A DNA stretch of 64,000 bases, taken from an uncultured Marinifilum sp. (GTDB lineage: Bacteria > Bacteroidota > Bacteroidia > Bacteroidales > Marinifilaceae). The notes beneath the pieces are model-generated. The model was not told the origin of the DNA. It saw only the letters and a program-made list of their open reading frames with translations, and made no database searches. Positions 53,508 to 61,741 of the stretch are shown piece by piece. Made by a program: the position numbers and the translations under genes. Position 1 is the first letter of the stretch, and every line of letters starts with the position of its first letter. The stretch is taken from contig NZ_OY781918.1 in the NCBI RefSeq assembly GCF_963677195.1, forward strand, positions 1,724,923 through 1,788,922. Direction: 5' to 3'.

Positions 53508-54954
53508 TTTTTTTCTTTAAAAATTTTAATGGATTAATTTTTTTAAAGAAATCTATATAGTTTTCGATATTAAAAAAAGCAGAGTCGGTAGTTGCTTTAT
53601 AGGTTAGAATAATTCCTAAAGGAAGTATAATTAATGATGATATCCACATTCCTAAAATAGGATTAAGAACCAATTGTTTTGCAGCGCGTTCGCCGGTCAT
53701 TGAAATAATATAATAAAATATAAAGAATAGTACAGAAACAATAACGGGCATTCCTAAACCTCCTTTACGGATAATTGCACCAAGGGGAGCTCCAATAAAG
53801 AAGAATACCAAACATGCAAAAGGTAAGGTGAATTTACGGTGCCATTCGTTGGTAAATCTTTTAAGGTACTTTTCTTTAGCCATAAACTCGCCTTCTTTAC
53901 GAGATGCATTCTCTCTGGTTTTTCGTGCAAAAGTTAATGCATTACTCACCGAGGTTAACTGTTTATCTAATGGAATAGCATGAAAAAGCGAATCAATATC
54001 TTTAGTCTTTTTTAATAGATCTTTTACTTTAACAGAGTCTTTTCTGAGTTTTTTAACCTCTTTTTTGAAATAATTTTTGGCAATTAATCCTTTTATAAAA
54101 AGATTTTTTGACTTGTTTAATACTTTACTTAGCGAATCCTCAGACTGGTTTAATTGTCTTAAATTAAGCATTCTGTAGTTTTTGTTGTATCGATCTTCGT
54201 CGCCTCGTTTTAATTTGTTACTTCGAAGCGGAACATTGGTTTCATAAACGCCAAATTTAATTCTACGTGAAGGATGCTTTTTATTTCTCGATTTAACCTT
54301 AACTTCTTCATACATGTTTCCACTATACAGTGTTAAGGTCATATTTTGATTGTTCTCTGAGGTTACCATTGTTCCCGAATCGGCAATAGTAACATTTGTA
54401 TTTCCTCTTCTGTTTCTATGATCATAAATTAACAGATCATACATCATTCCTGTTTCCTTATTAATTGGACCAACCTTAATGCTAAAATTGGGTAGGTCAT
54501 TAGTAAAAATACCTTCTTTAAGAATTAATTCTGGTTTCTGATTTTTAATATCCAGAAGTAGTGATGTTGTTTTTAAAGAGGCAATAGGCATTACATAGTT
54601 GGCAAAGAAAAAAGCACTTATGCTAATGCAAACAACAAGAATTATTAAAGGTTTCATTATTCTTTGTAAGGAAATACCTGCTGCTTTCATTGCTGTTAGC
54701 TCGTAGTTTTCGCCCATGTTACCAAAGGTCATAATCGAGGCTAATAGAATAGCCAAAGGCAATGCCATTGGTACTAATGTTGCCGAAACATAGAATAAAA
54801 ATTCACCAATTACAGTCCATTCTAATCCTTTACCTACTAATTCGTCGATATATCTCCATAAAAATTGCATTAGAAGGACAAACATGCAAACAAAGAAAGT
54901 GAAGGCTAAAGGGCCTAAAAAACTTTTAAGGATAAATGAATGTAATCGTTTCAT
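53500..54954 (-). CDS. LptF/LptG family lipopolysaccharide export permease
   Basis: Inner-membrane permease subunit of the Lpt lipopolysaccharide exporter. The ATG at 54954 is chosen (MKRLHSFILKSFLGPLAFTF) because it gives the family N-terminus; an upstream in-frame ATG at 55032 would add 26 poorly conserved residues. With that start it is 484 residues. Helices 1-3 lie near 10-30, 60-80 and 100-120. Helices 4-6 are at the C-terminus, and the large middle is the periplasmic jellyroll. The middle has an insertion with a charged helical stretch (SLSKVLNKSKNLFIKGLIAK). LptF and LptG cannot be told apart here. Confidence 0.88.
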   Translation of the reverse strand: MKRLHSFILKSFLGPLAFTFFVCMFVLLMQFLWRYIDELVGKGLEWTVIGEFLFYVSATLVPMALPLAILLASIMTFGNMGENYELTAMKAAGISLQRIMKPLIILVVCISISAFFFANYVMPIASLKTTSLLLDIKNQKPELILKEGIFTNDLPNFSIKVGPINKETGMMYDLLIYDHRNRRGNTNVTIADSGTMVTSENNQNMTLTLYSGNMYEEVKVKSRNKKHPSRRIKFGVYETNVPLRSNKLKRGDEDRYNKNYRMLNLRQLNQSEDSLSKVLNKSKNLFIKGLIAKNYFKKEVKKLRKDSVKVKDLLKKTKDIDSLFHAIPLDKQLTSVSNALTFARKTRENASRKEGEFMAKEKYLKRFTNEWHRKFTLPFACLVFFFIGAPLGAIIRKGGLGMPVIVSVLFFIFYYIISMTGERAAKQLVLNPILGMWISSLIILPLGIILTYKATTDSAFFNIENYIDFFKKINPLKFLKKKNA

Positions 54955-55132
54955 TCTTATATATTTTAATTGAAATAGGAAGACTGTAATTACAAAAAAA
55001 CTGTATCCAGATTGTTTCAATAGTAAAAACATTGCCTAAAAAATAAGACCAATAACATGTAGAAACTGGTCTCATAAGCTCACAAAAATAAGCTAATTTA
55101 TTTAGGTTTTATTGATATGAAGTGTTAAAAAA

Positions 55133-55507
55133 TCATATCCCTAATACATGTTTTAACTCAGAAATTTGAGAATCCCAAAGTTCTATGCTCTCGTCAATTT
55201 CATCTTCGTCTGCAAAGTCAGTAATTATGAGAGATAAATCATTTGTAAGTGCATCAATTTCAATTTTAAATTCAAAAAAGCTTTCTTTATCTTCGCTATC
55301 TAACCAATGGAATCGGATAAGACGATTGTCTTTTTTTGATAGAAGTTCTGCTTTTTGTTCCGAGCCATCCCACAAAAATGTATAGATATTTCCTTTTTGA
55401 TTAACATCATCAGCAAACCATTCTGATAATCCGCTTGCACTGCTAAGACGATCGAAAACAACTTTTGTAGAAGCTTGAAGTACGTATTCCAGTTCAAATT
55501 TTTTCAT
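55133..55507 (-). CDS. START-like (SRPBCC) domain protein
   Basis: A 124-residue protein of the Bacteroidota START-like family: KFELEYVLQASTKVVFDRLS, ASGLSEWFADDV, YTFLWDGSEQKAELLS, RFHWLD and FFEFKIEIDALTNDLSLII. The helix-grip fold binds hydrophobic ligands in other members; here the ligand is unknown. A short acidic C-terminus follows. It lies 178 bp upstream of the permease start on the same strand and may head the same operon. Confidence 0.85.
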   Translation of the reverse strand: MKKFELEYVLQASTKVVFDRLSSASGLSEWFADDVNQKGNIYTFLWDGSEQKAELLSKKDNRLIRFHWLDSEDKESFFEFKIEIDALTNDLSLIITDFADEDEIDESIELWDSQISELKHVLGI

Positions 55508-55837
55508 TGATTGGGCATAAATTTTTAATAATAAAATAGGAAAAGCCCTATTTTAACTAAGCTGTTTAAGTATAAAAATACAAGACTAAAATGGTGAAAT
55601 GTAAGTCAATACTTAAAAATTGTTGCAAAGATACTTAAGAATTTTTGAAATATAAAAAACCTTATTAAAATCTTTGTATAATAATATACTGTTAATTCTT
55701 TAGAATAGTAAATATTACTTAAGTTAAGGGATTATTTTACAAAAAATAAATTTGTGAAAATAATTGATTTAAGAAAATAATCTGAATTGTTTTTTTTTTA
55801 CAAAAAGGATTCTATATTTGCAGCCTGTTAGAAAAAC
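55508..55837. other. Intergenic region upstream of the first tRNA
   Basis: Very AT-rich. The first tRNA promoter has a -7 box TATATTTG at 55813-55820, 17 bp from the tRNA start; no well-spaced -33 was found. The remainder shows nothing recognisable. Confidence 0.45.
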
Positions 55838-55911
55838 GGCGAGGTAGCTCAGCTGGTTAGAGCGCGTGATTCATAATCACGAGGTCGGCGGTTCAAGCCC
55901 GCCTCTCGCTA
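55838..55911 (+). tRNA. tRNA with CAT anticodon, elongator Met-type, copy 1
   Basis: A 74-base cloverleaf. The acceptor 5' arm GGCGAGG meets TCTCGCT with G-U at both ends, the D arm is GCTC/GAGC, and the anticodon stem is CGTGA/TCACG with loop TTCATAA. The T arm is GGCGG/CCGCC with TTCAAGC, discriminator A. CCA is not encoded. The anticodon stem lacks the three G-C pairs of initiator tRNA, so an elongator Met is likeliest. tRNA-Ile with a modified CAT anticodon cannot be ruled out. Identical to copy 2. Confidence 0.95.
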
Positions 55912-55912
55912 C

Positions 55913-55952
55913 AAAAAAAGGAAAACGATGAAAATTGTTTTCCTTTTTTTTT
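55913..55952 (+). terminator. Terminator of tRNA copy 1
   Basis: AAAAAAAGGAAAAC (55913-55926) pairs with GTTTTCCTTTTTTT (55937-55950) and runs into T. Identical to the one after copy 2. Confidence 0.92.
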
Positions 55953-56213
55953 GATATTGCTTTAGGTTATAAAGTAAAGGATGAAAATTACAGACTTTTA
56001 AAAAAAAGAATTATTAGATTAAAGTGGGTTTTAGTAATCCGCATTGCCAATAATTAAGTGCATCGATATAATTTTTTAATTTTTTTTGATCTGTAATATT
56101 TCTGTAAAACAGAGACTTTAATAAACTAAGCTAATTATCATGAAATATTTTAAGGGAAAAGATTTTTTTTAGAAATAAAATGCATTTATATTTGCACCGC
56201 AATCAAGCAAAAC
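55953..56213. other. Spacer between the two tRNA genes
   Basis: About 260 bp, AT-rich. The -7 box TATATTTG at 56187-56194 lies 19 bp before the second tRNA, so copy 2 has its own promoter. No other feature was recognised. Confidence 0.5.
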
Positions 56214-56287
56214 GGCGAGGTAGCTCAGCTGGTTAGAGCGCGTGATTCATAATCACGAGGTCGGCGGTTCAAGCCCGCCTCTCGCTA
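56214..56287 (+). tRNA. tRNA with CAT anticodon, elongator Met-type, copy 2
   Basis: Base-for-base the same 74 bases as copy 1, starting 376 bp further on. It has its own -7 box and an identical terminator, so the two are separate transcription units from a local duplication. Confidence 0.95.
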
Positions 56288-56288
56288 C

Positions 56289-56329
56289 AAAAAAAGGAAA
56301 ACGATGAAAATTGTTTTCCTTTTTTTTTA
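56289..56329 (+). terminator. Terminator of tRNA copy 2
   Basis: AAAAAAAGGAAAAC (56289-56302) pairs with GTTTTCCTTTTTTT (56313-56326); the same as at copy 1. Confidence 0.92.
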
Positions 56330-56358
56330 TGTATTTGTTTGAGTAAAATTAAATCCTT

Positions 56359-56366
56359 TATCTTTG
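56359..56366 (+). promoter_or_regulatory. -7 box of the DUF4494 gene
   Basis: TATCTTTG (TAnnTTTG consensus). Transcription would begin a few bases downstream, which excludes any start codon before about 56373 and supports the ATG at 56397. Confidence 0.55.
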
Positions 56367-56396
56367 CTATCCTCTAAAATTTTAAACATCTATATC

Positions 56397-56906
56397 ATGA
56401 CAAATAATTGGTTTGAATGCAAAGTAAAATACGTTAAAGTTGACGAAGTATCTGGAAAAGAGAAGAAAGTTTCGGAGCCATATTTGGTTGATGCAATGTC
56501 TTTCACAGAGGCTGAAGCTCGAATTCACAAAGAACTAGAGCAAATGATTAGTGGTGAATTTAATGTAACCAATATTAGTAAGTCTAACGTTATAGAACTA
56601 TACCCAAACGAAAATGGCGATCGCTGGTATAAGGCAAAAGTTTCCTTTGTTGATGTTGATGAGGCTTCAGGAAAGGAGAAGAAAACGAATCAATATATGC
56701 TGGCAGAAGCTAATAATGTAAAACAAGCTTATGAGTTTTTGGAAGAATGCTTAAGTGATATGATTGTACCTTTCGAAATTCCTGCAATTAGTGAAAGTCC
56801 GATTATGGATATTTTTCCATTTTTTAGTGATGAGGTGAACGAAGAGATTCCAGAAAACTTAAAACCAATTTCGGAAATTGAGCCCAATGAAAATGATTTT
56901 GAATAA
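56397..56906 (+). CDS. DUF4494 domain protein
   Basis: A 169-residue soluble protein of a family found in Bacteroidota, function unknown. It contains two copies of one unit: WFECKVKYVKVDEVSGKEKK near residues 4-23 and WYKAKVSFVDVDEASGKEKK near 77-96. Each is followed by a helix and a short strand ending in E-L-Y-P or D-I-F-P. The C-terminus is acidic and probably flexible. The start at 56397 is used because the upstream reading frame would begin inside the promoter. Single gene with its own terminator. Confidence 0.85.
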   Translation: MTNNWFECKVKYVKVDEVSGKEKKVSEPYLVDAMSFTEAEARIHKELEQMISGEFNVTNISKSNVIELYPNENGDRWYKAKVSFVDVDEASGKEKKTNQYMLAEANNVKQAYEFLEECLSDMIVPFEIPAISESPIMDIFPFFSDEVNEEIPENLKPISEIEPNENDFE

Positions 56907-56926
56907 ATATCAGTAAAATAAATAAC

Positions 56927-56963
56927 AAAGAGCTTAGTTCCAATGAAGGAATTAAGCTCTTTT
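56927..56963 (+). terminator. Terminator after DUF4494
   Basis: AAGAGCTTA pairs with TAAGCTCTT, extended inward by TTCC/GGAA, and is followed by T residues. Confidence 0.88.
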
Positions 56964-57007
56964 GTTTTATAATCAGCTTATAAAATTATAATTCTCTTTA
57001 AATATTT

Positions 57008-58018
57008 TTAATTAAGAGCTAAATCTTTAAGGGTTTTTATCCATTTGGGATGATCGTTTAAACTCTCAACCAATACTAAATCTTCCCCGCCATTTTCTTT
57101 GAATAATTCTCCATATTCCAAGCCTATTTCAATTGTAGTTTCTAGACAATCGGCTACAAATGCTGGGCTAAAAACCATAAGCTTTTTGGCTCCATTTTTG
57201 GCTAATTTCTCAATTACTTTATCAGAAAATGGTTCCAACCAGTTTTTGTCTAATCGCGATTGAAAAGCTACGGTATATTTTTCTTCAGGGATATTTAGTT
57301 TCTTTGCCAATAATCTGCTGGTTTCAAAGCAAGTTGCCTTATAGCAGAAGTAATCGGTATTAGGCATAAATTGTTTATGGCAATTGCAATTGTGGCAATT
57401 TCTATTCGGATGCACTTTATTTATTTGTCGGATAGGTAAACCATGATAGGAGAAAATAAAGTGATCAAATTGGCTTAAATCGTACTTATTTGCATTATCT
57501 GTAATTGTATTAAGATATCCTTCATGGTCGAAAAACTGATTTACCAATTTAATTTCAGGAATCACCTCCCAATTTTTGATAATATTCATCGCTTTCTCAA
57601 ATGTTGAACCTGTTGTTGATGAGGCATACTGAGGATACATGGGAAGAATTACCAGTCGATCGGGCATATTTTGTCGAATATTTTCCAAAACCTTGTCCAT
57701 TGAAGGTTCCTGATAGCGCATTGCTAATTCTACTGTGTAATTCTCGTTTAATTCCTGTTGAAGTAAATCTTTTACTTTTTCACCATAAATCATCAATGGT
57801 GAACCATCTTTTGTCCACAATTGTTTGTAGATTTTCGATGATCCTTTGGCACGAAAAGGGACAATAATTAGGTTGACTAGTAATTTACGTAGCAACCACG
57901 GAATGTCAATAACCCTTTTATCGTTTAAAAACTCGAAAAGATAGGTTCGAACATCTGAAACATTAGGGCTTTTGGGTGTTCCCAGATTTAAAAGTAAAAT
58001 TGTGGTTTTCTTAGGCAT
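57008..58018 (-). CDS. hemH: Ferrochelatase with an internal Cys cluster
   Basis: Inserts iron into protoporphyrin (or coproporphyrin) in heme synthesis, 336 residues. LLLNLGTPKSP opens the protein. VILPMYPQYASSTTGST is the porphyrin-binding loop, FSYHGLP carries the metal-binding His192, and MVFSPAFVADCLETTIEIG the conserved Glu. Between residues 208 and 230 lie five Cys (NCHNCNCHK and FCYKATC). Some microbial ferrochelatases bind a [2Fe-2S] cluster through internal cysteines, so a cluster is plausible. It lies 103 bp downstream of hemF on the same strand. Confidence 0.95.
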   Translation of the reverse strand: MPKKTTILLLNLGTPKSPNVSDVRTYLFEFLNDKRVIDIPWLLRKLLVNLIIVPFRAKGSSKIYKQLWTKDGSPLMIYGEKVKDLLQQELNENYTVELAMRYQEPSMDKVLENIRQNMPDRLVILPMYPQYASSTTGSTFEKAMNIIKNWEVIPEIKLVNQFFDHEGYLNTITDNANKYDLSQFDHFIFSYHGLPIRQINKVHPNRNCHNCNCHKQFMPNTDYFCYKATCFETSRLLAKKLNIPEEKYTVAFQSRLDKNWLEPFSDKVIEKLAKNGAKKLMVFSPAFVADCLETTIEIGLEYGELFKENGGEDLVLVESLNDHPKWIKTLKDLALN

Positions 58019-58121
58019 ATCAATTAGGATTCATGCGAGTTGTGAAAATAAAGATATCTTCAATGTAAATTAATATATTTTTTTGACTTGATACAATAAT
58101 TTGGAACTAGAATGAGTATGC

Positions 58122-59015
58122 TTACTCAAGCCAATTTATTCCTTTTTTTAAAAGTAGACATGTTTTTTCTTCTTTCGATCCTTTTAAAATTTCATATTGG
58201 TAGGTCCATTTTACTTCGGGTGGCATGCTTACAAGAATCGATTCTGTTCTGCCATTGGTATCTAAGCCAAATTGAGTTCCTTTATCTAACACCAGATTAA
58301 ATTCTACATATCTGCCTCTGCGATGTAATTGCCATTCCTTTTCTTTTGCAGAATAAGGTTTATTGGCATTTTTAGTCATAATTCTGCAATAAAGCGGTGC
58401 AAATAAATTGCCAACATCCATTACAAAGCTAAATATTTCATCTTTACTCATTCCCTTATCATCATTTAAATGATCGAAGAAAATACCGCCTATTCCTCTT
58501 GTTTCTTTTCTAAATGGGATGTAAAAATACTCGTCGGCCCAGGTTTTAAACTTGTTGTAAAAATTTTTGTGATAGCGATCGCAAACTTCTTTTAATTTGA
58601 TATGAAACTCCCGGGCTTCAGTTCTATCTATGTATATAGGAGTTAGGTCGATACCGCCGCCAAACCAAAAAGTGCCATCTTCTAATTCAAAGTAGCGCAC
58701 ATTCATGTGTACAATTGGAACATGTGGATTTTCGGGATGTACAATTAAGGAAACTCCTGTAGCATAAAAATTATTGGCACTTAGCTTTAATTTGTCTTTA
58801 ATTTTATGTGGAAGCTTACCATGAACAGCAGAGAACTGTACGCCACCTTTTTCAATAATATCACCATTTTTTATTACACGACTACGACCACCACCGCCAC
58901 CTTTTCTTTCCCATTTATCTTCTTGGAATAAAGCTTTTCCATCATTTTTTTCTAAAGCCTTACAAATTCTATTTTGTAGTTCTTTAAATCGTTCTGTTAT
59001 CTGATTTTTGTTCAT
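58122..59015 (-). CDS. hemF: Oxygen-dependent coproporphyrinogen III oxidase
   Basis: Oxidatively decarboxylates coproporphyrinogen III to protoporphyrinogen IX using O2, 297 residues. GGGGRSRVIKNGDIIEKGGV, NPHVPIVHMNVRYFEL, WFGGGIDLTPIY, RGIGGIFFDHL and RRGRYVEFNLVLDKGTQFGL are the HemF signatures. WTYQYEILKGSKEE lies near the C-terminus. Full length. The choice of the aerobic enzyme suggests oxygen is used for heme synthesis. It pairs with hemH as a two-enzyme late heme unit. Confidence 0.96.
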   Translation of the reverse strand: MNKNQITERFKELQNRICKALEKNDGKALFQEDKWERKGGGGGRSRVIKNGDIIEKGGVQFSAVHGKLPHKIKDKLKLSANNFYATGVSLIVHPENPHVPIVHMNVRYFELEDGTFWFGGGIDLTPIYIDRTEAREFHIKLKEVCDRYHKNFYNKFKTWADEYFYIPFRKETRGIGGIFFDHLNDDKGMSKDEIFSFVMDVGNLFAPLYCRIMTKNANKPYSAKEKEWQLHRRGRYVEFNLVLDKGTQFGLDTNGRTESILVSMPPEVKWTYQYEILKGSKEEKTCLLLKKGINWLE

Positions 59016-59036
59016 AGAGTAATTTACAGGCTATTG

Positions 59037-59348
59037 TTATATTGATTTATTAACTGCTTTTTTCTTAAAGAATCTACCTATCATTTTTTTTTCAAAATTC
59101 CAGAAAAAAGGAAATTGTCCCAGTAAACTGCCTACTATCAGTAATAAAATCTGATAAGTTGGTGTAATAATTAGAATGCTTAAAATAATGCGTAGCAGTA
59201 TGTGAGTATCAGAACCTATGGAAAAATATTCGAAAATAGGATTTCGAACCAGTACCGAAATACTTCCGGTTACTGAAAATGTTATGAGAATTAAAATCAA
59301 TTGAAAATTGGAAGTAATATTCCAGCGCTTTTTAAGTTTTTCAAACAT
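59037..59348 (-). CDS. DUF6787 small membrane protein
   Basis: A 103-residue protein with a basic N-terminus (KLKKRWNITSNFQLILILIT), two or three transmembrane helices and a basic tail (FFKKKAVNKS). WxFFWNFEKKMIGRF-like residues near the end (FPFFWNFEKKM) are typical of the DUF6787 family, seen next to hemF in Bacteroidota. Function unknown; a role in heme synthesis or transport is inferred from position only, 21 bp upstream of hemF. Confidence 0.75.
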   Translation of the reverse strand: MFEKLKKRWNITSNFQLILILITFSVTGSISVLVRNPIFEYFSIGSDTHILLRIILSILIITPTYQILLLIVGSLLGQFPFFWNFEKKMIGRFFKKKAVNKSI

Positions 59349-59609
59349 GAAAAGTTATTTAGAATTATTTTAGATAAACAAATATAATATAAAATACCTT
59401 TTAGTCTGAAATAGAGAGGAGAATTTTATTGATATGCTGATTTGAAAGGAATTTTTAAATTTTTCAAAAAAAATGCTAGAGTCCAAGTTTATTGGACACT
59501 TCTCGCATAACTTTATGGAGGATTTAAAATTCGGCCGATTTTAATGACTAGAGATGTTAATGAAGTAACGTTAGTTGCTTTGAGTTTTTAATTGTTAAAA
59601 TTTAATATT

Positions 59610-59756
59610 ATGAATTTAGAAGAATTTGGTGTTCAGGAAATGAATGTACAGGAAGTTAAGGCTATTGATGGTGGATCGTGGTATTCAGAACTTGCAGAAG
59701 GTATTCAATCTGGCAGTGGACGTAAGGCTACAAGAGACTATGATGGTTGGGGGTAG
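59610..59756 (+). CDS. Double-glycine-leader bacteriocin-like peptide
   Basis: A 48-residue peptide from ATG 59610 to TAG 59754-59756. The leader MNLEEFGVQEMNVQEVKAID, then GG at 21-22, matches the E-L/F-x-x-Q-E-M-x-x-x-E pattern of Bacteroidota double-glycine leaders, cut by peptidase-containing ABC exporters. The core after GG is SWYSELAEGIQSGSGRKATR, then DYDGWG. Past the TAG the same frame continues YWVGYGLGVSMASSVE to TAA at 59807, a Gly-rich hydrophobic stretch typical of such peptides. So the gene may have lost its C-terminus by a TGG-to-TAG change or may be read through. No exporter gene is nearby. Confidence 0.7.
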   Translation: MNLEEFGVQEMNVQEVKAIDGGSWYSELAEGIQSGSGRKATRDYDGWG

Positions 59757-59821
59757 TATTGGGTAGGATATGGATTAGGAGTAAGTATGGCGTCATCAGT
59801 AGAGTAAGAATTGTATAAAAC

Positions 59822-59850
59822 AAGAGGCTGCCTTTTGGGACAGCCTCTTT
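59822..59850. terminator. Bidirectional terminator
   Basis: AAGAGGCTG (59822-59830) pairs with CAGCCTCTT (59841-59849). It lies between the GG-leader peptide gene and the convergent POT transporter gene and can serve both. Confidence 0.88.
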
Positions 59851-59866
59851 CTATATTTTAATTTGC

Positions 59867-61420
59867 TTATTTAGCAACTCTTTCTAGCCATTTTACCATA
59901 CCAAGCATAACAAACATTGAAAGTCCACATGCAGCTACAAATACAAACCAAGTTAACCACATTGGGCTATAGGTGTACAAGAGTCCGCCAATAAATAGGA
60001 ATAAATTACCTACTGCTGTTGCAGCTAACCAAGCTCCTTGCATAATTCCTTGCATGTGAGGAGGAGCAACTTTCGATACAAAAGCAAGTCCTAATGGGCT
60101 GATAAATAATTCAGCAATTGTCAAAATGAAATACAAACCAATCATTACCCAGGGTGTTAATTTCATTGCGTCAAGAGCTTCAGGTGACATTGAGGCAAGC
60201 TCGGCTTTATTTGGAACTGCGAAAGAGAAAACCATTAAAAATACATAAGCCAAAGCTGCAATTCCCATACCGAAAGCAATTTTTTTCGGTGTTGAAAGAT
60301 TAATATTTTTCTTCTGTAAGAAACCAAAAAACCAAACAATTAGAGGGGTTAAGGTTACAACAAAAATAGGGTTTACGGCAGCAAAAATTTCTGCACCAAT
60401 AATTTGTGTAAATCCTAAATCAATTTCAATAGCGCTTAAATCAATATAATCACGAGCAAAATAAGTTAAAGAGTAACCGTTTTGGTGAAAAGCAAACCAG
60501 AAGAAAATTACAACGCCAAACACTGCAAACAAAGCATAAATTCTTTGTCTTACTTCTTGAGCATCCATTTTAACTTCTTCTTTAACTTCTTCAGACTTTG
60601 TTTCTTCTTTTTTAGCAGATACATCAGGAAATTTTGATTTATTTACTAAATAAATAATCAAAGATACACCCATCATAATAATTGCTGTCATAAAAGCATA
60701 TTGGAAACCTTCACTAAATACATCAAGATAATTGTTTACAAAAGTATCAAGGTTAGTTATTGCACTTCCGTCAGCAACAGACGCATTCGCATAAGTTGTT
60801 AATTGTTCTAATCTTTCGGCTTTTATTGTACTGCCTTGCGCTAAGTATTCATGGCACAATTCTGGTAAAGATGAATTATATAAGAACCCATTTGTTTTTA
60901 ACCACCAGTTTCTAACACCTACAGCGATAAATGGAGCGAAAAGTGCACCAATATTAATAAACATATAGAACAATTGGAAACCTGTTTCTCTTTTGTTTTT
61001 GTATTCTTCATTGTCGTACATTTGGCCAACAAGAGCTTGTAGATTACCTTTAAAAAGTCCGTTTCCAAATGCAATGACAAATAAACCGAAACAAGTTATA
61101 CTTAAATATAAAGTATAATTGGGAACAGGAGTTGGTGTTGGGATAGCAATCATTACATAACCCAAAGCCATTACAATGATACCAGTTAAAATTGTACTCT
61201 TGTAATTCTGAGTTTTGTCGGCAATTATACCTCCGACTAATGCTAATAAATAAATAGAAGCATAAAAAATAGAATAAATAATTCCTGTTGTAACTTCCGA
61301 TAAACCGAATTTAGCAGAAATAAATAGTGTTAAGATTGCCATCATGATATAGAAACCAAAACGTTCCCCCATGTTTGCCAATGCTGCCGGAATGAGTCCC
61401 TTAGGATGTCCTTTAAACAT
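59867..61420 (-). CDS. POT-family proton-dependent peptide transporter
   Basis: Takes up di- and tripeptides with protons across the inner membrane, 517 residues. It has about 12-14 hydrophobic helices. NMGERFGFYIMMAILTLF carries the E-x-x-E-R-x-x-Y-like proton-coupling motif in helix 1 (family E-x-x-E-R-F). FQLFYMFINIGALFAP is the PTR2 signature. A long loop near 195-235 and an acidic linker (KKEETKSEEVKEEVKMDAQE) separate the halves. Single-gene unit, with a bidirectional terminator shared with the GG-leader peptide. Confidence 0.93.
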   Translation of the reverse strand: MFKGHPKGLIPAALANMGERFGFYIMMAILTLFISAKFGLSEVTTGIIYSIFYASIYLLALVGGIIADKTQNYKSTILTGIIVMALGYVMIAIPTPTPVPNYTLYLSITCFGLFVIAFGNGLFKGNLQALVGQMYDNEEYKNKRETGFQLFYMFINIGALFAPFIAVGVRNWWLKTNGFLYNSSLPELCHEYLAQGSTIKAERLEQLTTYANASVADGSAITNLDTFVNNYLDVFSEGFQYAFMTAIIMMGVSLIIYLVNKSKFPDVSAKKEETKSEEVKEEVKMDAQEVRQRIYALFAVFGVVIFFWFAFHQNGYSLTYFARDYIDLSAIEIDLGFTQIIGAEIFAAVNPIFVVTLTPLIVWFFGFLQKKNINLSTPKKIAFGMGIAALAYVFLMVFSFAVPNKAELASMSPEALDAMKLTPWVMIGLYFILTIAELFISPLGLAFVSKVAPPHMQGIMQGAWLAATAVGNLFLFIGGLLYTYSPMWLTWFVFVAACGLSMFVMLGMVKWLERVAK

Positions 61421-61741
61421 AAATGTTAGTTTTAAATTATAATAGTTAAGTTTTAGTTATAAGATTGACAAATATATAGAAAAAATCAGAAGTCTATAAT
61501 GATTTGTAAGCAGATTATAGGAATTTAAATCGTTTTCGTAAGCAGAACTAAATTTCAAAAGTTTAGTATCTTTGATATGAAAGCCTGAAATAATTAATGT
61601 TTCGTGAAAAAATAAGTTTAAAAATAGGATAACGAAATGCTAAGTCTCTGATTATTCCTGTTTATCGTAAATTGTGAGAAGAGGATTAATCGAAATATTT
61701 ATGCTTGCTTTTTTATGTCTAAAATCTAAAATAATAAATAG
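61421..61741. other. Intergenic region between divergent genes
   Basis: AT-rich 321 bp. On the plus strand TATCTTTG at 61567-61574 matches a -7 box and may serve the NAD(P)HX repair gene with a leader of about 160 bases. No -33 partner or RNA structure was recognised. Confidence 0.35.

Noticed and set aside
54955..55032. Longer N-terminus of the LptF/G permease.
   Set aside because: The family N-terminus begins at the ATG at 54954; the extra 26 residues are unlike the family.
55838..56287. The tRNA pair considered as the integration site of the island.
   Set aside because: It is more than 22 kb from the integrase and no tRNA 3'-end duplicate was found near the island edges.
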